Below, one piece after another: positions 35,833 to 45,414 of a DNA stretch of 64,000 nt (the first letter of the stretch is position 1; every line of letters starts with the position of its first letter). Made by a program: the position numbers and the translations under genes. The notes beneath the pieces are model-generated. The model was given only the letters and a program-made list of their open reading frames with translations. It was not told the DNA's origin and searched no databases. The stretch covers positions 62,001 through 126,000 of the forward strand of contig JAJPHZ010000025.1 in the NCBI GenBank assembly GCA_021325025.1, read 5' to 3'. Source of the DNA: Pseudomonadota bacterium. Its GTDB lineage: Bacteria; Desulfobacterota; Binatia; Binatales; Binataceae.

Positions 35833-37209
35833 TCACGGATTCATTTGGGACAGGCCCGCGGGCAGCGCCCACACCTGCACGTCGCGATACTTTTGGGGGA
35901 CCTCGCCGTTGACGCGTCCTTGCGTTAATTGAAGCGACGCGGTGGCATGGTTGTTAATCAGGTCGATAGTCATCGAACGGACATTAGCTTGCATCAGCAC
36001 GCTGCCATGGCCGTCGTCCAGCGGACCCGGAGCAAAACCGGTTTGGAAGATCTTCGAGAACTTGAGATTGCGATGGTAGAGGTCTTGTTGGGCGACAACA
36101 AACTGATCTGGGTCCAGGTAGGACACCCGAGTCCCGTAACAATAGTCAGTGTTGGAGGGCAGCGTCCGCTCTTCGATGAGCCAGACTTTTCGAAGCTCCC
36201 AGGTTCCCAGAATCGGCTTAGGCCATCCCGGCGTCGTGCCCAGATTGTATGAGCGCTCGTCGCTCAGGAGGCGCGGATCGAGGTTGGTTTGAAACAGCAG
36301 CTTCTTATGTCCCAGCACCTTGTAGGAGAATTGATCGAGCAGCACGGGACGAGGATAGATGTCGTCCTGGACGACGTCGGTGCCAAGAATTGGCGAGCAG
36401 CGCGCTGCGGAGGAACGCCGAACGGAACGGCGCAGTGATGGAATGTAAGTATAGATATCCTGAACCCGGTCAGGGGCATCATAATAGATAAGCAGATTGA
36501 CCGTATACTTGGTCTGTTCCGGGGCCTCAATCGTCATGTTCGAGGTGAAGAAGATATCAGCCGGAGCGAGCGGGTCCGATATCGGGTAACCCTCGTCGCT
36601 TACGTGATTGAGCCTGAACTCGACCGCGCTCACGGCAGTGTCGGTGCGATTCAAATAAGTGTCGAACACGAGGGCGCGCTGACGATAATGAAGAACGAAT
36701 GGATGGTAATGAAAATAGGCGTCGTAGATCAGCTTGTAGACCAGCTCGGGGTCGTCGTGGCGCAAATCGGGAAACGGTAGTCCGGCGACATATCCACCGA
36801 TCGCTATGTGACCGCCCGCGTTCTTGATGAGCTTGACGCGTCCGGCGTACTGCTCGGTGTCGCGGCGATACTTGTAGGGCTGGGAGATGGCCACGGTGGG
36901 ACCCACGACCATTTCGGCGTCGGGGCCGCCAGGTATCGCCCACTGGTAGGTGTGACTGAACAAGGCCTGAACGCCAACCGGGAGGAAGTTGCGGTAGCGC
37001 TGCCAGTTGTCCAACCCGATCCGGGTGCCCGGGGTGATCGTCTGCGGCGAATCGGCATCGACGAGAGCGGCATATTGCTGCGCGTCGAAGGACCAGTCCC
37101 GGGCGTTGCAATCCAGCGGTCTCAGCAGGAACAAGGAGAACACGCAGGCCGCCGTCAACCCGGCCGACGGAATCGAGAGCTCCCTGACGAAGAATCGGGC
37201 GATGTCCAT
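35833..37209 (-). CDS. DUF1329 family exported protein
   Basis: 458 residues from ATG 37209; ATG 37236 is also possible and neither has a good ribosome-binding site. A signal-like hydrophobic stretch (LTAACVFSLFLL) is followed by DUF1329 markers: ITPGTRIGLDNWQRYRNFLP, VGPTVAISQPYKYRRDTEQYAG, IEAPEQTKYTVNLL, and YTYIPSLRRSVRRSSAARCSP. DUF1329 proteins are periplasmic, lipid-binding-like and usually encoded next to DUF1302 outer-membrane proteins, one of which is divergent here at 37583. Substrate unknown. Confidence 0.82.
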   Translation of the reverse strand: MDIARFFVRELSIPSAGLTAACVFSLFLLRPLDCNARDWSFDAQQYAALVDADSPQTITPGTRIGLDNWQRYRNFLPVGVQALFSHTYQWAIPGGPDAEMVVGPTVAISQPYKYRRDTEQYAGRVKLIKNAGGHIAIGGYVAGLPFPDLRHDDPELVYKLIYDAYFHYHPFVLHYRQRALVFDTYLNRTDTAVSAVEFRLNHVSDEGYPISDPLAPADIFFTSNMTIEAPEQTKYTVNLLIYYDAPDRVQDIYTYIPSLRRSVRRSSAARCSPILGTDVVQDDIYPRPVLLDQFSYKVLGHKKLLFQTNLDPRLLSDERSYNLGTTPGWPKPILGTWELRKVWLIEERTLPSNTDYCYGTRVSYLDPDQFVVAQQDLYHRNLKFSKIFQTGFAPGPLDDGHGSVLMQANVRSMTIDLINNHATASLQLTQGRVNGEVPQKYRDVQVWALPAGLSQMNP

Positions 37210-37582
37210 CGCACTGTGTCGGGCGTTTGGACGCATTTGCACAGCTTCGTTCGACGAACCGTTACTGCACGGAGTATGCCAGTACGATCGCGTGCTGTCT
37301 GGATGAAATCCAGTTGCACGCCGGAAAGGTGCAAGCGAATCGTTCTGAGCCGCGGCTGAGGACTCTACCCTGAGCACAGGTACGCTTAGCCGATTAAATG
37401 AGCCGTGCGAAGGTAATAGTCACTATCGGGCAGGGATTCGCCCGCGCAACCTGAGTTATTTTTTGACAAGTATCTCGGCGTCGCATGTGTCGGATTATGA
37501 GCAAAGTGTTTGCAGCTATCTGATAATGCGACGAGTCGTTTAGGAATCCTGACCTCTTTGGAGCCATTTGGTTCCATTCGCG
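37210..37582. promoter_or_regulatory. divergent intergenic region between DUF1329 and DUF1302-like genes
   Basis: About 370 bases, AT-richer than the flanks, with no credible gene. A TTGACA hexamer lies at 37463-37468; 17 bases on is TGTGTC, a poor -10, so a sigma70 promoter is only possible. If used it would read toward the DUF1302-like gene. The region should also carry the promoter for the opposite DUF1329 unit. Confidence 0.35.
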
Positions 37583-39313
37583 ATGACGAATTGCGGCAGC
37601 ATGAATGCGCCCAGAAGAGCACGCGGTACTATTTTCCGTGTGATCAGGCTGACGGCGGCGCTTATTTCGCTCGTGGCGGGCATCGGCCGGGGGGCGGAGC
37701 CGCCGGTGTTGTCCGCGCAGCCCGGATTTCTAAGGACCCTGAACATTACCGGCTTCGTCCAGAATACCAGCGCGACCTTTCTTGATACTCAGGCGATTGA
37801 GTACAACCGCAGTAAGAGCTCGCTGGCGGTCGAGCGCAACATGATCCAGGTCGATATCAATGACGACCTGAGCGACCGCGATAGCGTGTTCATGCGGATG
37901 TGGGGCGTTTATGAGCCGTCATATCCCTACGAGACGGACTGTCTCAGTCCGTTTTTGCTCCAGGTCCATTGCAACTCCGACTTTTACAACCAGTACGGGA
38001 TTCGCGAAGTCTGGCTCAAGCATCGGCAGGGACCGCTGCAGCTGCTGGTCGGGCGGCAGATTGTAACCTGGGGCGAGTCGTTGTCGTTCCGGGTCGGCGA
38101 CCAGATCAATCCGCAGGATCTGAGCTGGAACTTCGGCTTCGCCAATCTGGAGCAGTCGCGCAACCCGCTATGGATGATCCACCCAGTGTGGAATCTCCGC
38201 CGCCTGGGTCCGTTCAGTTCCAACTTTGCGGAGCTGGTCTATGTTCCGGGCGTCGATTTTCTCTATACGCAGGTCGATTACTCCAACGACCAGTATGACG
38301 GTCAGGATCAGGTGGCAGGACGGGTGAACATCAATCCGGCAACGCCGGGCGGGCGGTTCGCGCCGCGGATTGACGCTCGGGTCCTCGGTTCGCCCGGCAT
38401 CGTCGTCGAGCAGGCGCCGCCGATTTTGACGCTGCGCAACTTTCCGGTGGCGGGCGTGGTGCTGGCCGCAGATGTCAACGGGGTGCCGTCGATGACGGAT
38501 CAGGCGATTCCGCGCGCGACGTGGGCCAATTCACAGCTGGGCATACGGCTGCATACATTGATCTGGAACACGGAAGTCACCGTGATGTACTACTACAACC
38601 ATGATTACAAGCCGGTGGTGAAGCTGTTTGCGCAGCAGGGATTCATACCAATTGGGCCGGGAGTCTTTATAGAGCGGGCCAAAAGCATCTATCCGAGCTA
38701 TCAGGCGGGCGGGGTGACGGCGAACCGGGCGATCAATCTGCCCGGGCGGCTTGCTGATTTGCCGCTGGTGGTGCGTGCGGAGGCCTTGTACAAAAATCAT
38801 GAGGCATTCAACACGCTTGCGATTCCGGGCACGTTCTTTACGCATTTCCTGCCCACCGGCTCGGCGAGCGCGCTGGCGTATTCCGACGAGTTGCTATGGT
38901 TGTTTGCGCTGGATCTGGCGGCGGCCTATGCACCATGGCTGACTGCGACCGGCAACGTCAACGCGAATTTCGAACTCAACGGAACGACCATCCTGAGTTA
39001 CAACAACCTGATGAGTACGGCGGGTTACTTTGAACGGCAGTACCGCAATGACGTCAACCTGCTGTGTCACATCGACACGTCGTGGTGGTGGAACTCGGTC
39101 GCACCGAGCTGGACTTCGATCTACAATCCTAACGGCCAGACCTGGCTGTTCTTCCCCAGTATTCTGTTCACCCCGCCGTGGACCAACAGGTACCTGATGA
39201 AACTGCAATGGATCGAGATTCTGGGCACCAACGCCTTCGGCCTCGACGGCGGCGTGTTCAAGGGCAAGAGCCTGCTGCTCGCGCAGTTTCAGTATAACTT
39301 CTCGTTGTTTTGA
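37583..39313 (+). CDS. DUF1302-like outer-membrane beta-barrel protein
   Basis: 576 residues from ATG 37583; other starts (TTG 37568, ATG 37601) are possible. A signal peptide (VIRLTAALISLVAGIGRGA) precedes ITGFVQNTSATFLD and the DUF1302 marker LVGRQIVTWGESLSFRVGDQ followed by NPQD. Amphipathic strands run to the C-terminus, which ends in LAQFQYNFSLF with a terminal Phe, the signal for outer-membrane insertion. Partner DUF1329 genes are divergent from it. Such pairs are suspected in hydrophobic compound or lipid handling, but the substrate is unknown. Confidence 0.78.
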   Translation: MTNCGSMNAPRRARGTIFRVIRLTAALISLVAGIGRGAEPPVLSAQPGFLRTLNITGFVQNTSATFLDTQAIEYNRSKSSLAVERNMIQVDINDDLSDRDSVFMRMWGVYEPSYPYETDCLSPFLLQVHCNSDFYNQYGIREVWLKHRQGPLQLLVGRQIVTWGESLSFRVGDQINPQDLSWNFGFANLEQSRNPLWMIHPVWNLRRLGPFSSNFAELVYVPGVDFLYTQVDYSNDQYDGQDQVAGRVNINPATPGGRFAPRIDARVLGSPGIVVEQAPPILTLRNFPVAGVVLAADVNGVPSMTDQAIPRATWANSQLGIRLHTLIWNTEVTVMYYYNHDYKPVVKLFAQQGFIPIGPGVFIERAKSIYPSYQAGGVTANRAINLPGRLADLPLVVRAEALYKNHEAFNTLAIPGTFFTHFLPTGSASALAYSDELLWLFALDLAAAYAPWLTATGNVNANFELNGTTILSYNNLMSTAGYFERQYRNDVNLLCHIDTSWWWNSVAPSWTSIYNPNGQTWLFFPSILFTPPWTNRYLMKLQWIEILGTNAFGLDGGVFKGKSLLLAQFQYNFSLF

Positions 39314-39464
39314 AGCGGGGACGCTGGTGCTGACGAACTCCAGCGGCGCAATCGGCGCCGCGTACGCATATGAACTCTTTGGCAGGACCATGGAGCCATC
39401 GCGCCAGGGGATCACGCCGTGCCGTCAGAGGCTCAGCAGCGTTTGCGAGCGGCGTGCTCTCGAC

Positions 39465-41189
39465 TCACCCGGATGCGCGCTGGTCGCGGCCCGCGCGGAT
39501 TAGCTTGCCGGGCAGTGCCCCGGTCGGTGCGCCGTTCTCGTAGATGATCGCGCCGCTTACGACCGTGTATTTGTAGCCGTCGACTTTCTGGATGAAGCGG
39601 CGCGCGCCCGACGGGAAATCGTAGACGATTTCCGGGGCGTGCAGATGGAGGCCGTCGAAGTCGATCAGGTTGATATCGGCTTTCTTTCCGGGGGCGAGCA
39701 GACCCCGGTCGGTAAAGCCATAGAGTTCCGCCGTCTCGCTGGTTTGGAATTTCACCACCTGCTCCAGCGGCAGACGCGGGCCGCGCCGGCGGTCGCGCGC
39801 CCAGTAGGAGAGCATGAAAGTAGGCACACTGGCGTCGCATACCATGCCGCAATGGGCGCCGCCGTCGCTGACGCCCAGGCGCGTGTCGGGATCGACCAGC
39901 AGACGGCGGTTGCGCTCCAGGTTGTAGGCGCCGTAATCGCCCAGCGGTACGTAGAGCAGTTCGCGGCCGCCGCGCTGCAGCAGCAGATCGTAGGCGACCT
40001 CCTGCGGCGAGCGGCCCTCACGCCGGGCGCGCGCACCGACGCTCATCTCACGTGTGGGCTCGTAATCGGGTGGGTCGCCGAGCGGGAAAATCGAATCGAA
40101 CAGGGTCAGGTAATGGCGTCCGAGCGGGTCTTTGAGTCCGACCTCGTCGCTTAAGATCTTCGCTTTGACCTCGGGGTCGCGCATCCGCGCCACGCGCTCG
40201 GCCAGCGGCAGACGTCCCACCAGGGTGCGGTAGGCGCGATGGGTGCTGAACGGATGCACGGTCGTCTCCAGGCCCATCAGGACACAGGCGGGCCGCGCGG
40301 CGACCTGGGGCACCAGCCGCGCGCCCTGCCGCTTCCACGCTCTGACCAGGCGCAGGACACGGGCGAAGTCCAGCGGTTCGGGCGTGGCCGAGGTGGCCAG
40401 AATCGTCACCGGACAGCCGGTTTCGATCGAAATGCGAGCCATCCATTCCAGGTTGGTGTCCGGGCCGACCATGTCGGTGGCGAGTTCCATCACGCGATGC
40501 CCGGCCTGGCCCATCGCGCGTCCCAAAGCGACCATCTCCGCTTCGGAGGCGAAAGTGCCCGGCACGTGCTCGCCATTTTTGGCGCGATGCAGCAGGGTGC
40601 GCGAGGAGCTGACGCCGATGGCGCCGGCGTGCAGCGCCTCGGCCACCAGCGCCGCCATGCGTGCGATGTCCTCCGCGGTCGCTTCCTCGTTGTGCGCGCC
40701 CCGCTCGCCCATCACGTAGGCGCGCACGGCGCCGTGAGGGACTTGCGCGGCGACGTCGATCGCGCGGCGCATCCGCTCCAGCGCGTCCAGATACTGCGTG
40801 AAGGATTCCCACTGCCAGGGAATTCCGGCGGCCAGCGCGGAGCCCGGAATGTCCTCGACTCCTTCCATCAGTTCGATCAGGAACTGCTCCCGGCCCGCCT
40901 GCACCGGAGCGAAGCCGACGCCGCAGTTGCCCATCACGATCGTGGTGACGCCGTGCCAGCTCGAAGGCGTCAGGTATGGGTCCCAGGTCACCTGGCCGTC
41001 GTAATGGGTATGGATGTCCACCCATCCGGGAGTGACCAGCAAACCGCTGGCGTCGATTTCGCGCCGCCCCGGTCCGGCTTTGCCACCCACCGCCGAAATC
41101 GTCCCCCCGTCAACCGCCAGGTCGCCGGCGAAAGCAGCCGTGCCGGAGCCGTCCATTATGTTGCCGTTGCGGATAACCAGGTCATGCAT
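39465..41189 (-). CDS. amidohydrolase, N-acyl-D-amino-acid deacylase-like
   Basis: 574 residues from ATG 41189 (AGGAGG ten bases upstream). It starts with the typical [14 protein letters not shown], then [20 protein letters not shown] holding the HxH metal site, [16 protein letters not shown], and later DGGAHCGM with the catalytic Asp. [19 protein letters not shown] is the closing composite-domain block. Length and motifs fit D-aminoacylase-type enzymes of the metal-dependent hydrolase superfamily; the natural substrate cannot be read. It stands alone, convergent with the DUF1302-like gene. Confidence 0.83.
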   Translation of the reverse strand: MHDLVIRNGNIMDGSGTAAFAGDLAVDGGTISAVGGKAGPGRREIDASGLLVTPGWVDIHTHYDGQVTWDPYLTPSSWHGVTTIVMGNCGVGFAPVQAGREQFLIELMEGVEDIPGSALAAGIPWQWESFTQYLDALERMRRAIDVAAQVPHGAVRAYVMGERGAHNEEATAEDIARMAALVAEALHAGAIGVSSSRTLLHRAKNGEHVPGTFASEAEMVALGRAMGQAGHRVMELATDMVGPDTNLEWMARISIETGCPVTILATSATPEPLDFARVLRLVRAWKRQGARLVPQVAARPACVLMGLETTVHPFSTHRAYRTLVGRLPLAERVARMRDPEVKAKILSDEVGLKDPLGRHYLTLFDSIFPLGDPPDYEPTREMSVGARARREGRSPQEVAYDLLLQRGGRELLYVPLGDYGAYNLERNRRLLVDPDTRLGVSDGGAHCGMVCDASVPTFMLSYWARDRRRGPRLPLEQVVKFQTSETAELYGFTDRGLLAPGKKADINLIDFDGLHLHAPEIVYDFPSGARRFIQKVDGYKYTVVSGAIIYENGAPTGALPGKLIRAGRDQRASG

Positions 41190-41421
41190 GGCTCTCACTC
41201 CTCCTGCCGAGCGCGGGAAAAAACGAGCCGGTCTGTTACCGATGTAGCACAGTCAGGGGTGGGTGCGGAATGCAAATGACTGGCGCGGCAGAGGCGAGAG
41301 GAAGCCAGACATCAAAATCACTGATTAAAACCAACAATAAAGGCATTTGAAAAAGTCACGACGCGCGGGGCAGCCCATCTGCAATGCTCTGTTAATTGAT
41401 GCGGAAACCAACACGAGAAGT

Positions 41422-41427
41422 TATAAT
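41422..41427 (+). promoter_or_regulatory. possible -10 element upstream of the YkoP-like gene
   Basis: A perfect TATAAT lies 36 bases before ATG 41463 in an unusually AT-rich 100-base stretch. The best -35-like hexamer, TTGATG at 41396-41401, is spaced 20 bases away, longer than the usual 17, so this is only a candidate. Confidence 0.35.
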
Positions 41428-41462
41428 GACGTTGCGAACTTCACCCAGCGAGGGCCCTCATC

Positions 41463-42329
41463 ATGAAGCTGATGGTGATTCCCAGAGGCCTGCGTCCGTT
41501 TGCCCGTGTTCGCCAAAACGTCGCGCAGTTGGAGTCGATGCCGCTGCGCAATCAGGTCCCGTGCACAGCTCCACCGATGAAGCGGTCCCCCCGCCGAAGA
41601 GTCGGGCTGTCGGCGGCCGGCGTGAAGTTGTTCAGTATCCTGGCCTATCGCAGTGAGCCCGGCCGTCCACGCGGTCCGTTGCTGGCCTGGCCGGGATGGG
41701 AACATGTAGCGCATCGGCTGTGGCCGACGATGGCGGTTCCCAAAGCGCCCTATGGTCTTTTGCGGATGCGGATCCGGCAGCATCGGGGCCGGTCCCTGAC
41801 GCTGCCCGACGGTACCACTATCGGCAGAAACTCGACAGTCGGGGAGTTGCACTGCGACAACCAGGCACTGTTGCGCATGGTGCTCAAGCACCGGATCAAT
41901 CCCTACCGGGCCTGCCGTGAAGACCTGCACTGCATGGCGGCCTGGGCCAGGACCGATGAACTCGGCAAGCAGGTGGAAGCATTCGTGGGGCGCACGATGC
42001 TGGCGGTTGGCGCGGCGCGCATGGGTTTCACGGTGCGCGAGGTGCGCAAAAGCGCGTGGCTGTCGCTGGAGCGGTTTTTCATGATCGGACTGCTGTTGCT
42101 GTACACCGAAAGCGGCATCGAGCGGCTCAAGCGCGGCACCACCGTGTTGTCGTATCCCCGCGAGGTGTGGATTTCACGCCGCGAACTCATCCGGCGATAT
42201 GGCCAGCGCGAGGGCCGTCTGGTGGGCAACGCGAGTATCGACCAGGGCGCGCCGTCCTTGGCAGCCGCGACGATGGATTTGAGCACGGTGTCAGGCCGGG
42301 AAAGCGCAAGCTCACCCAGTCCGCTCTAA
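41463..42329 (+). CDS. YkoP-like domain protein
   Basis: 288 residues. The central part matches YkoP-like proteins: HVAHRLWPTM, then LLRMRIRQHRGRSLTLPDGTTIGRNSTVGELHCDNQALLRMV (only the pattern LPDGT...ELHCDN is diagnostic). A helical C-terminal half has RREVW-type segments and ends in a Ser/Ala-rich tail. The first 60 residues are basic and poorly conserved, so the true start may be further in, for example near GVKLFSILAYRSEPG. YkoP domains often accompany cell-envelope sugar or lipid genes. It overlaps the convergent membrane gene by 18 bases. Confidence 0.6.
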   Translation: MKLMVIPRGLRPFARVRQNVAQLESMPLRNQVPCTAPPMKRSPRRRVGLSAAGVKLFSILAYRSEPGRPRGPLLAWPGWEHVAHRLWPTMAVPKAPYGLLRMRIRQHRGRSLTLPDGTTIGRNSTVGELHCDNQALLRMVLKHRINPYRACREDLHCMAAWARTDELGKQVEAFVGRTMLAVGAARMGFTVREVRKSAWLSLERFFMIGLLLLYTESGIERLKRGTTVLSYPREVWISRRELIRRYGQREGRLVGNASIDQGAPSLAAATMDLSTVSGRESASSPSPL

Positions 42330-44249
42330 CACTCCTTCCAGCCAGGGGAAGAGATTGCCGGCCGGACGCTGCGCGAACATCCCGCTTTGCGTGTCCGTGA
42401 TGTTGGCCAGCGCGCGCTCCAGCGCGGCCAGCAGTTGGGCTTGCGGCGCGCCGGGATTTATCCGCACGGCGGCCGCTGCACGCAGGTCGGCTTTGAATGC
42501 CGCCAGGCGCGCGGCGCTGATGTAGTCAACGGCAAAGCCGTCGCTGAGGAAGCTGGCAATCACGCCAAAGCCGCGCGCGGCCCTGCGCCAGCGGTGCGCC
42601 TGGGCGGGATCCAGACGCTGCAGCGAATCCGCGTAGAGAAGGCATGCCAGTTCGATTCGCCCCGCGCGCACGCGCTGGGCCAAAAGTGCCATCTCGCGCC
42701 GGCGCGCCGCCCCCTGCGATATCACCGAGCGCCAGTTGCCGACGCCGATGGTGTTGTTGACGGCGTTGCGCCCCAGCCAGCCAGCGTCATCGTCGATAAG
42801 CGCGGCGGCGGCCGGCGCGATCGCGGCGGGCGCCAGTTGCGGTGCCAGGGTTACGATGCTGCTATCTTCGGCGCCGCCGTGGCGTGTGAGCCAGCCGCGC
42901 GCTTGCATCGCGGCCAGCACGGGATCGTCGGCCGGGATCGGCAGGATGTAGACTTTGTCGGAGGCCGACAGGTCGTCGGCGGGGTCGCGGCGCGGCTGGA
43001 CTTCCACCCAATGGCCTTTCTCGCAGCTAAGCGGCGCGAACACCGCCAGGGCCGGGCACAAAGCGGGCTGATAATCGGCCACCAGCCGGCGGGTCAGCCC
43101 GGCGCGCTCGAGTTCGGCGGCAAGCTCAGCGGACCGCCGCCAGTCAATTGCGCGTGGGTAGCGCAAGCCCATGTCCCAGGTGATTTCGGCCGCCAGCGCG
43201 GGCATTCCCAGCGGAAAGACCGAAGCGCCGGTGACAATCGCGCAGCCCAAAAACAACGCCGCGCTGCGCCTGTGCACTCGGCGCATCGCGCGCTCCAGCG
43301 CCACCCCGGCCGCGACGCTGCCGGCCAGCGCCGATTGCAGGATCAGTCGGCAGGGGTCGTGCGCCAGCCACACCATGGGCGCCGCCAGCCATGCGATCAA
43401 CACCACATTTTCGCGCGGCCGCCGCAGCAGCATCAGGGCGGCCGCGGCGGCGAGCAGATCCAGCATCGGGTCGAAGAGCAGAGCGGGATGCCCCTGGGCG
43501 CCGCTGAACCAATCCAGGTTCGACAGCACGTGGATGGCGTAGGGTGCGGTGAGCAGCGCCACGAGGACTCCCACGGCGGCCATCTCGCGCCAGCGGCGGG
43601 TCAGCGCGGCGGCGACTACGATCGCCAGTGGCGCGGTGGCGAAGCCGGCGATATGCATGTAAATCGCAAGCGCGCTGGCCAACGCGCAGGCGGCCAGGCG
43701 GCGGCGCACGAAGAACCAAATCGCCCATCCGGCGAGAATGAACAGCCATCCGGAGGGGATTCCAACCGCGAAGGACGAACTGGCGAAGACCGCCCCGCTG
43801 AGCAGGCTTACCGCGAACAACGCCGCCCATTCGCCCTGCAACTGCAGGGCGAAGAACGCGGCGGTGAGAACGGCGGCGGTCCATTGCGTCAGCGCCGCAA
43901 TGGCGTTGGCCAGTACGTAATCGGCGCCGGTGCCGCCCAACAGCCGTCCCAACGCGCCAATGGCGGCCTGGAACAGGGGGCCCTGCAGATTGGGGCGCCC
44001 GCGCGGGCCGAAGTTGACCTGGTCCCACAACACCCAGCCCTGCAGCCCCCATTGACGCGCCATCGCCACGTGGTAGGCGGAATCGATGGTGACGCGGTAG
44101 TCCAAAAGCGATCCGGCCAGCAGCGCGAAGTGGATCGAGAAGATCGCGCCGGCTGCGATCAGCGCCGCGTGGCGATGGCGCGCGCCGGGCCCGGTCTCAC
44201 CGCGCAGGTCAACGCTCTGGTCGTATCGCAGCGGGGCGGCCGGATGCAT
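42312..44249 (-). CDS. multi-pass membrane protein, GT-C glycosyltransferase-like
   Basis: 645 residues with about ten hydrophobic helices in the first 370 residues. After the first helix is LLDYRVTIDSAYHVAMARQWGLQGW: an acidic residue with His in the first external loop, as in GT-C (PMT/ArnT-like) transferases using polyprenyl-phosphate sugars. A soluble C-terminal part of about 270 residues follows. Family membership is inferred from topology; no specific transferase is recognisable. It is followed downstream only by the convergent YkoP-like gene and preceded by an exported protein gene 9 bases upstream. Confidence 0.6.
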   Translation of the reverse strand: MHPAAPLRYDQSVDLRGETGPGARHRHAALIAAGAIFSIHFALLAGSLLDYRVTIDSAYHVAMARQWGLQGWVLWDQVNFGPRGRPNLQGPLFQAAIGALGRLLGGTGADYVLANAIAALTQWTAAVLTAAFFALQLQGEWAALFAVSLLSGAVFASSSFAVGIPSGWLFILAGWAIWFFVRRRLAACALASALAIYMHIAGFATAPLAIVVAAALTRRWREMAAVGVLVALLTAPYAIHVLSNLDWFSGAQGHPALLFDPMLDLLAAAAALMLLRRPRENVVLIAWLAAPMVWLAHDPCRLILQSALAGSVAAGVALERAMRRVHRRSAALFLGCAIVTGASVFPLGMPALAAEITWDMGLRYPRAIDWRRSAELAAELERAGLTRRLVADYQPALCPALAVFAPLSCEKGHWVEVQPRRDPADDLSASDKVYILPIPADDPVLAAMQARGWLTRHGGAEDSSIVTLAPQLAPAAIAPAAAALIDDDAGWLGRNAVNNTIGVGNWRSVISQGAARRREMALLAQRVRAGRIELACLLYADSLQRLDPAQAHRWRRAARGFGVIASFLSDGFAVDYISAARLAAFKADLRAAAAVRINPGAPQAQLLAALERALANITDTQSGMFAQRPAGNLFPWLEGVLERTG

Positions 44250-44258
44250 CGCAGGCGC

Positions 44259-45233
44259 TTACCGCACGCGCGGCTTGAGTGCGGCCAGTTGGCGGCGGGC
44301 GCCGGGGTCGGCTTGCGCGCCCCGGCCTGCGGTGTAAAAGCGCACCAATTCAGTGACCGCTTCGGGACCGCCAACAAAGGGCGAGCCCTGCTGTTGCTTT
44401 TTAAGAAATCGATAAGGCGGCGCGCATTGGAAGTAGTAGGTCGTGGCGGGAACAAACGGATTGACCACGCGCAGCAGCATATGCGGCCAATTGGGCAGCA
44501 GCTTGGCGACGTCGGCCTGAGAGGTGACCTTGCACGCGGCAAACTGCCCGGCTGGCACCGTCAATTCGCCGCCGCTGGCAACGCTGAGGTCGAGGTCGAC
44601 GTAACCATAAGGCGTGATCTGCTGGCTTAAGCGGCCGCGGGCGCCCGCGCGCAGTGAATCAAGTTCCCGGCGCATCGCGACGGCTGGCACCGCTGCGGGG
44701 TAAAGGTCGGGCGGGAAGTCGGCCGCACCGGTGATCCTCAGCGCCCGGTCATTGCGCCAGAATTCGCTTTGTAAACGGCGTCCGTCCTGGCTGTACATCG
44801 TGCGTCCGAACATCGCACATCCGCGCGACTTGCCTGACAGCACCCAAAAGGAAAGCTGGTGCTGATGGCTGGGATAGTCGGTCGCTTCGATCCACAGCAT
44901 ATCGCCGTTGAGCGGCTCACTCCATGAAGTTGTGCGCGACATCACCTGACCGCCGCCGGTGGCGGCTTCCACCGTCTCATAAACTTCAGTGCCTGCGGAC
45001 GGCTCAATTCGGCCGCCGGCCTGGACGTGATGATCGCCGATCAGGCCGCGCTGCTGGAGCAGGCGTTCAGTGTCTGCCCGCGGCGCGCTCGCGCCGGTCG
45101 CGGCCGCGGGTGGGGCGTTGACTTCGACTTCAGGGCGGGCCAAGGCAATTATCGAGGCGGAGCCGGTTATCGCGGCCAGTAAGAGAACCGGCAGCACGAT
45201 TGCCAAAATCAATGAACGGATGGGCTTGGACAT
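44259..45233 (-). CDS. membrane-anchored or exported DUF3108-like protein
   Basis: 324 residues from ATG 45233. An N-terminal hydrophobic helix (SLILAIVLPVLLLAAITGS) is followed by a Pro/Ala linker and a beta-rich domain. SGGELTVPAGQFAACKVTS near residue 230 is like the VPAGxFxxxxV block of DUF3108/LolA-fold-like periplasmic proteins; AMFGRTMYSQDGRRLQ precedes it. I would expect it outside the inner membrane, perhaps lipid-binding. It ends nine bases before the GT-C-like gene in the same direction. Confidence 0.55.
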   Translation of the reverse strand: MSKPIRSLILAIVLPVLLLAAITGSASIIALARPEVEVNAPPAAATGASAPRADTERLLQQRGLIGDHHVQAGGRIEPSAGTEVYETVEAATGGGQVMSRTTSWSEPLNGDMLWIEATDYPSHQHQLSFWVLSGKSRGCAMFGRTMYSQDGRRLQSEFWRNDRALRITGAADFPPDLYPAAVPAVAMRRELDSLRAGARGRLSQQITPYGYVDLDLSVASGGELTVPAGQFAACKVTSQADVAKLLPNWPHMLLRVVNPFVPATTYYFQCAPPYRFLKKQQQGSPFVGGPEAVTELVRFYTAGRGAQADPGARRQLAALKPRVR

Positions 45234-45414
45234 TGTGCTTGAGGGAAATGTTTTTTTTGCCGGTCGTAGTCTGCATGTTTCAATCGATGTTCGTAGGCGC
45301 AAACCGGAACCGGACCGGGACTCATCGGATGGTAGCAGTGATCTGTATTTCTAAACTGCCTGATGGCAACCCGGGAGTCGAACGCTTTGGACCCGAAAGC
45401 GACGGCGCACCCGT

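Noticed and set aside
42387..44630. Long open frame (747 codons) antisense to the GT-C-like gene
   Set aside because: Arg/Gly/Gln-rich translation with no domains; a codon-bias shadow in high-GC DNA. Similar long antisense frames at 978-2735, 11630-13861 and 16469-18499 were rejected for the same reason.
45362..45410. GGGAGTCGAAC stretch resembling the reverse T-arm of a tRNA
   Set aside because: No matching acceptor, anticodon or D-arm can be folded around it.
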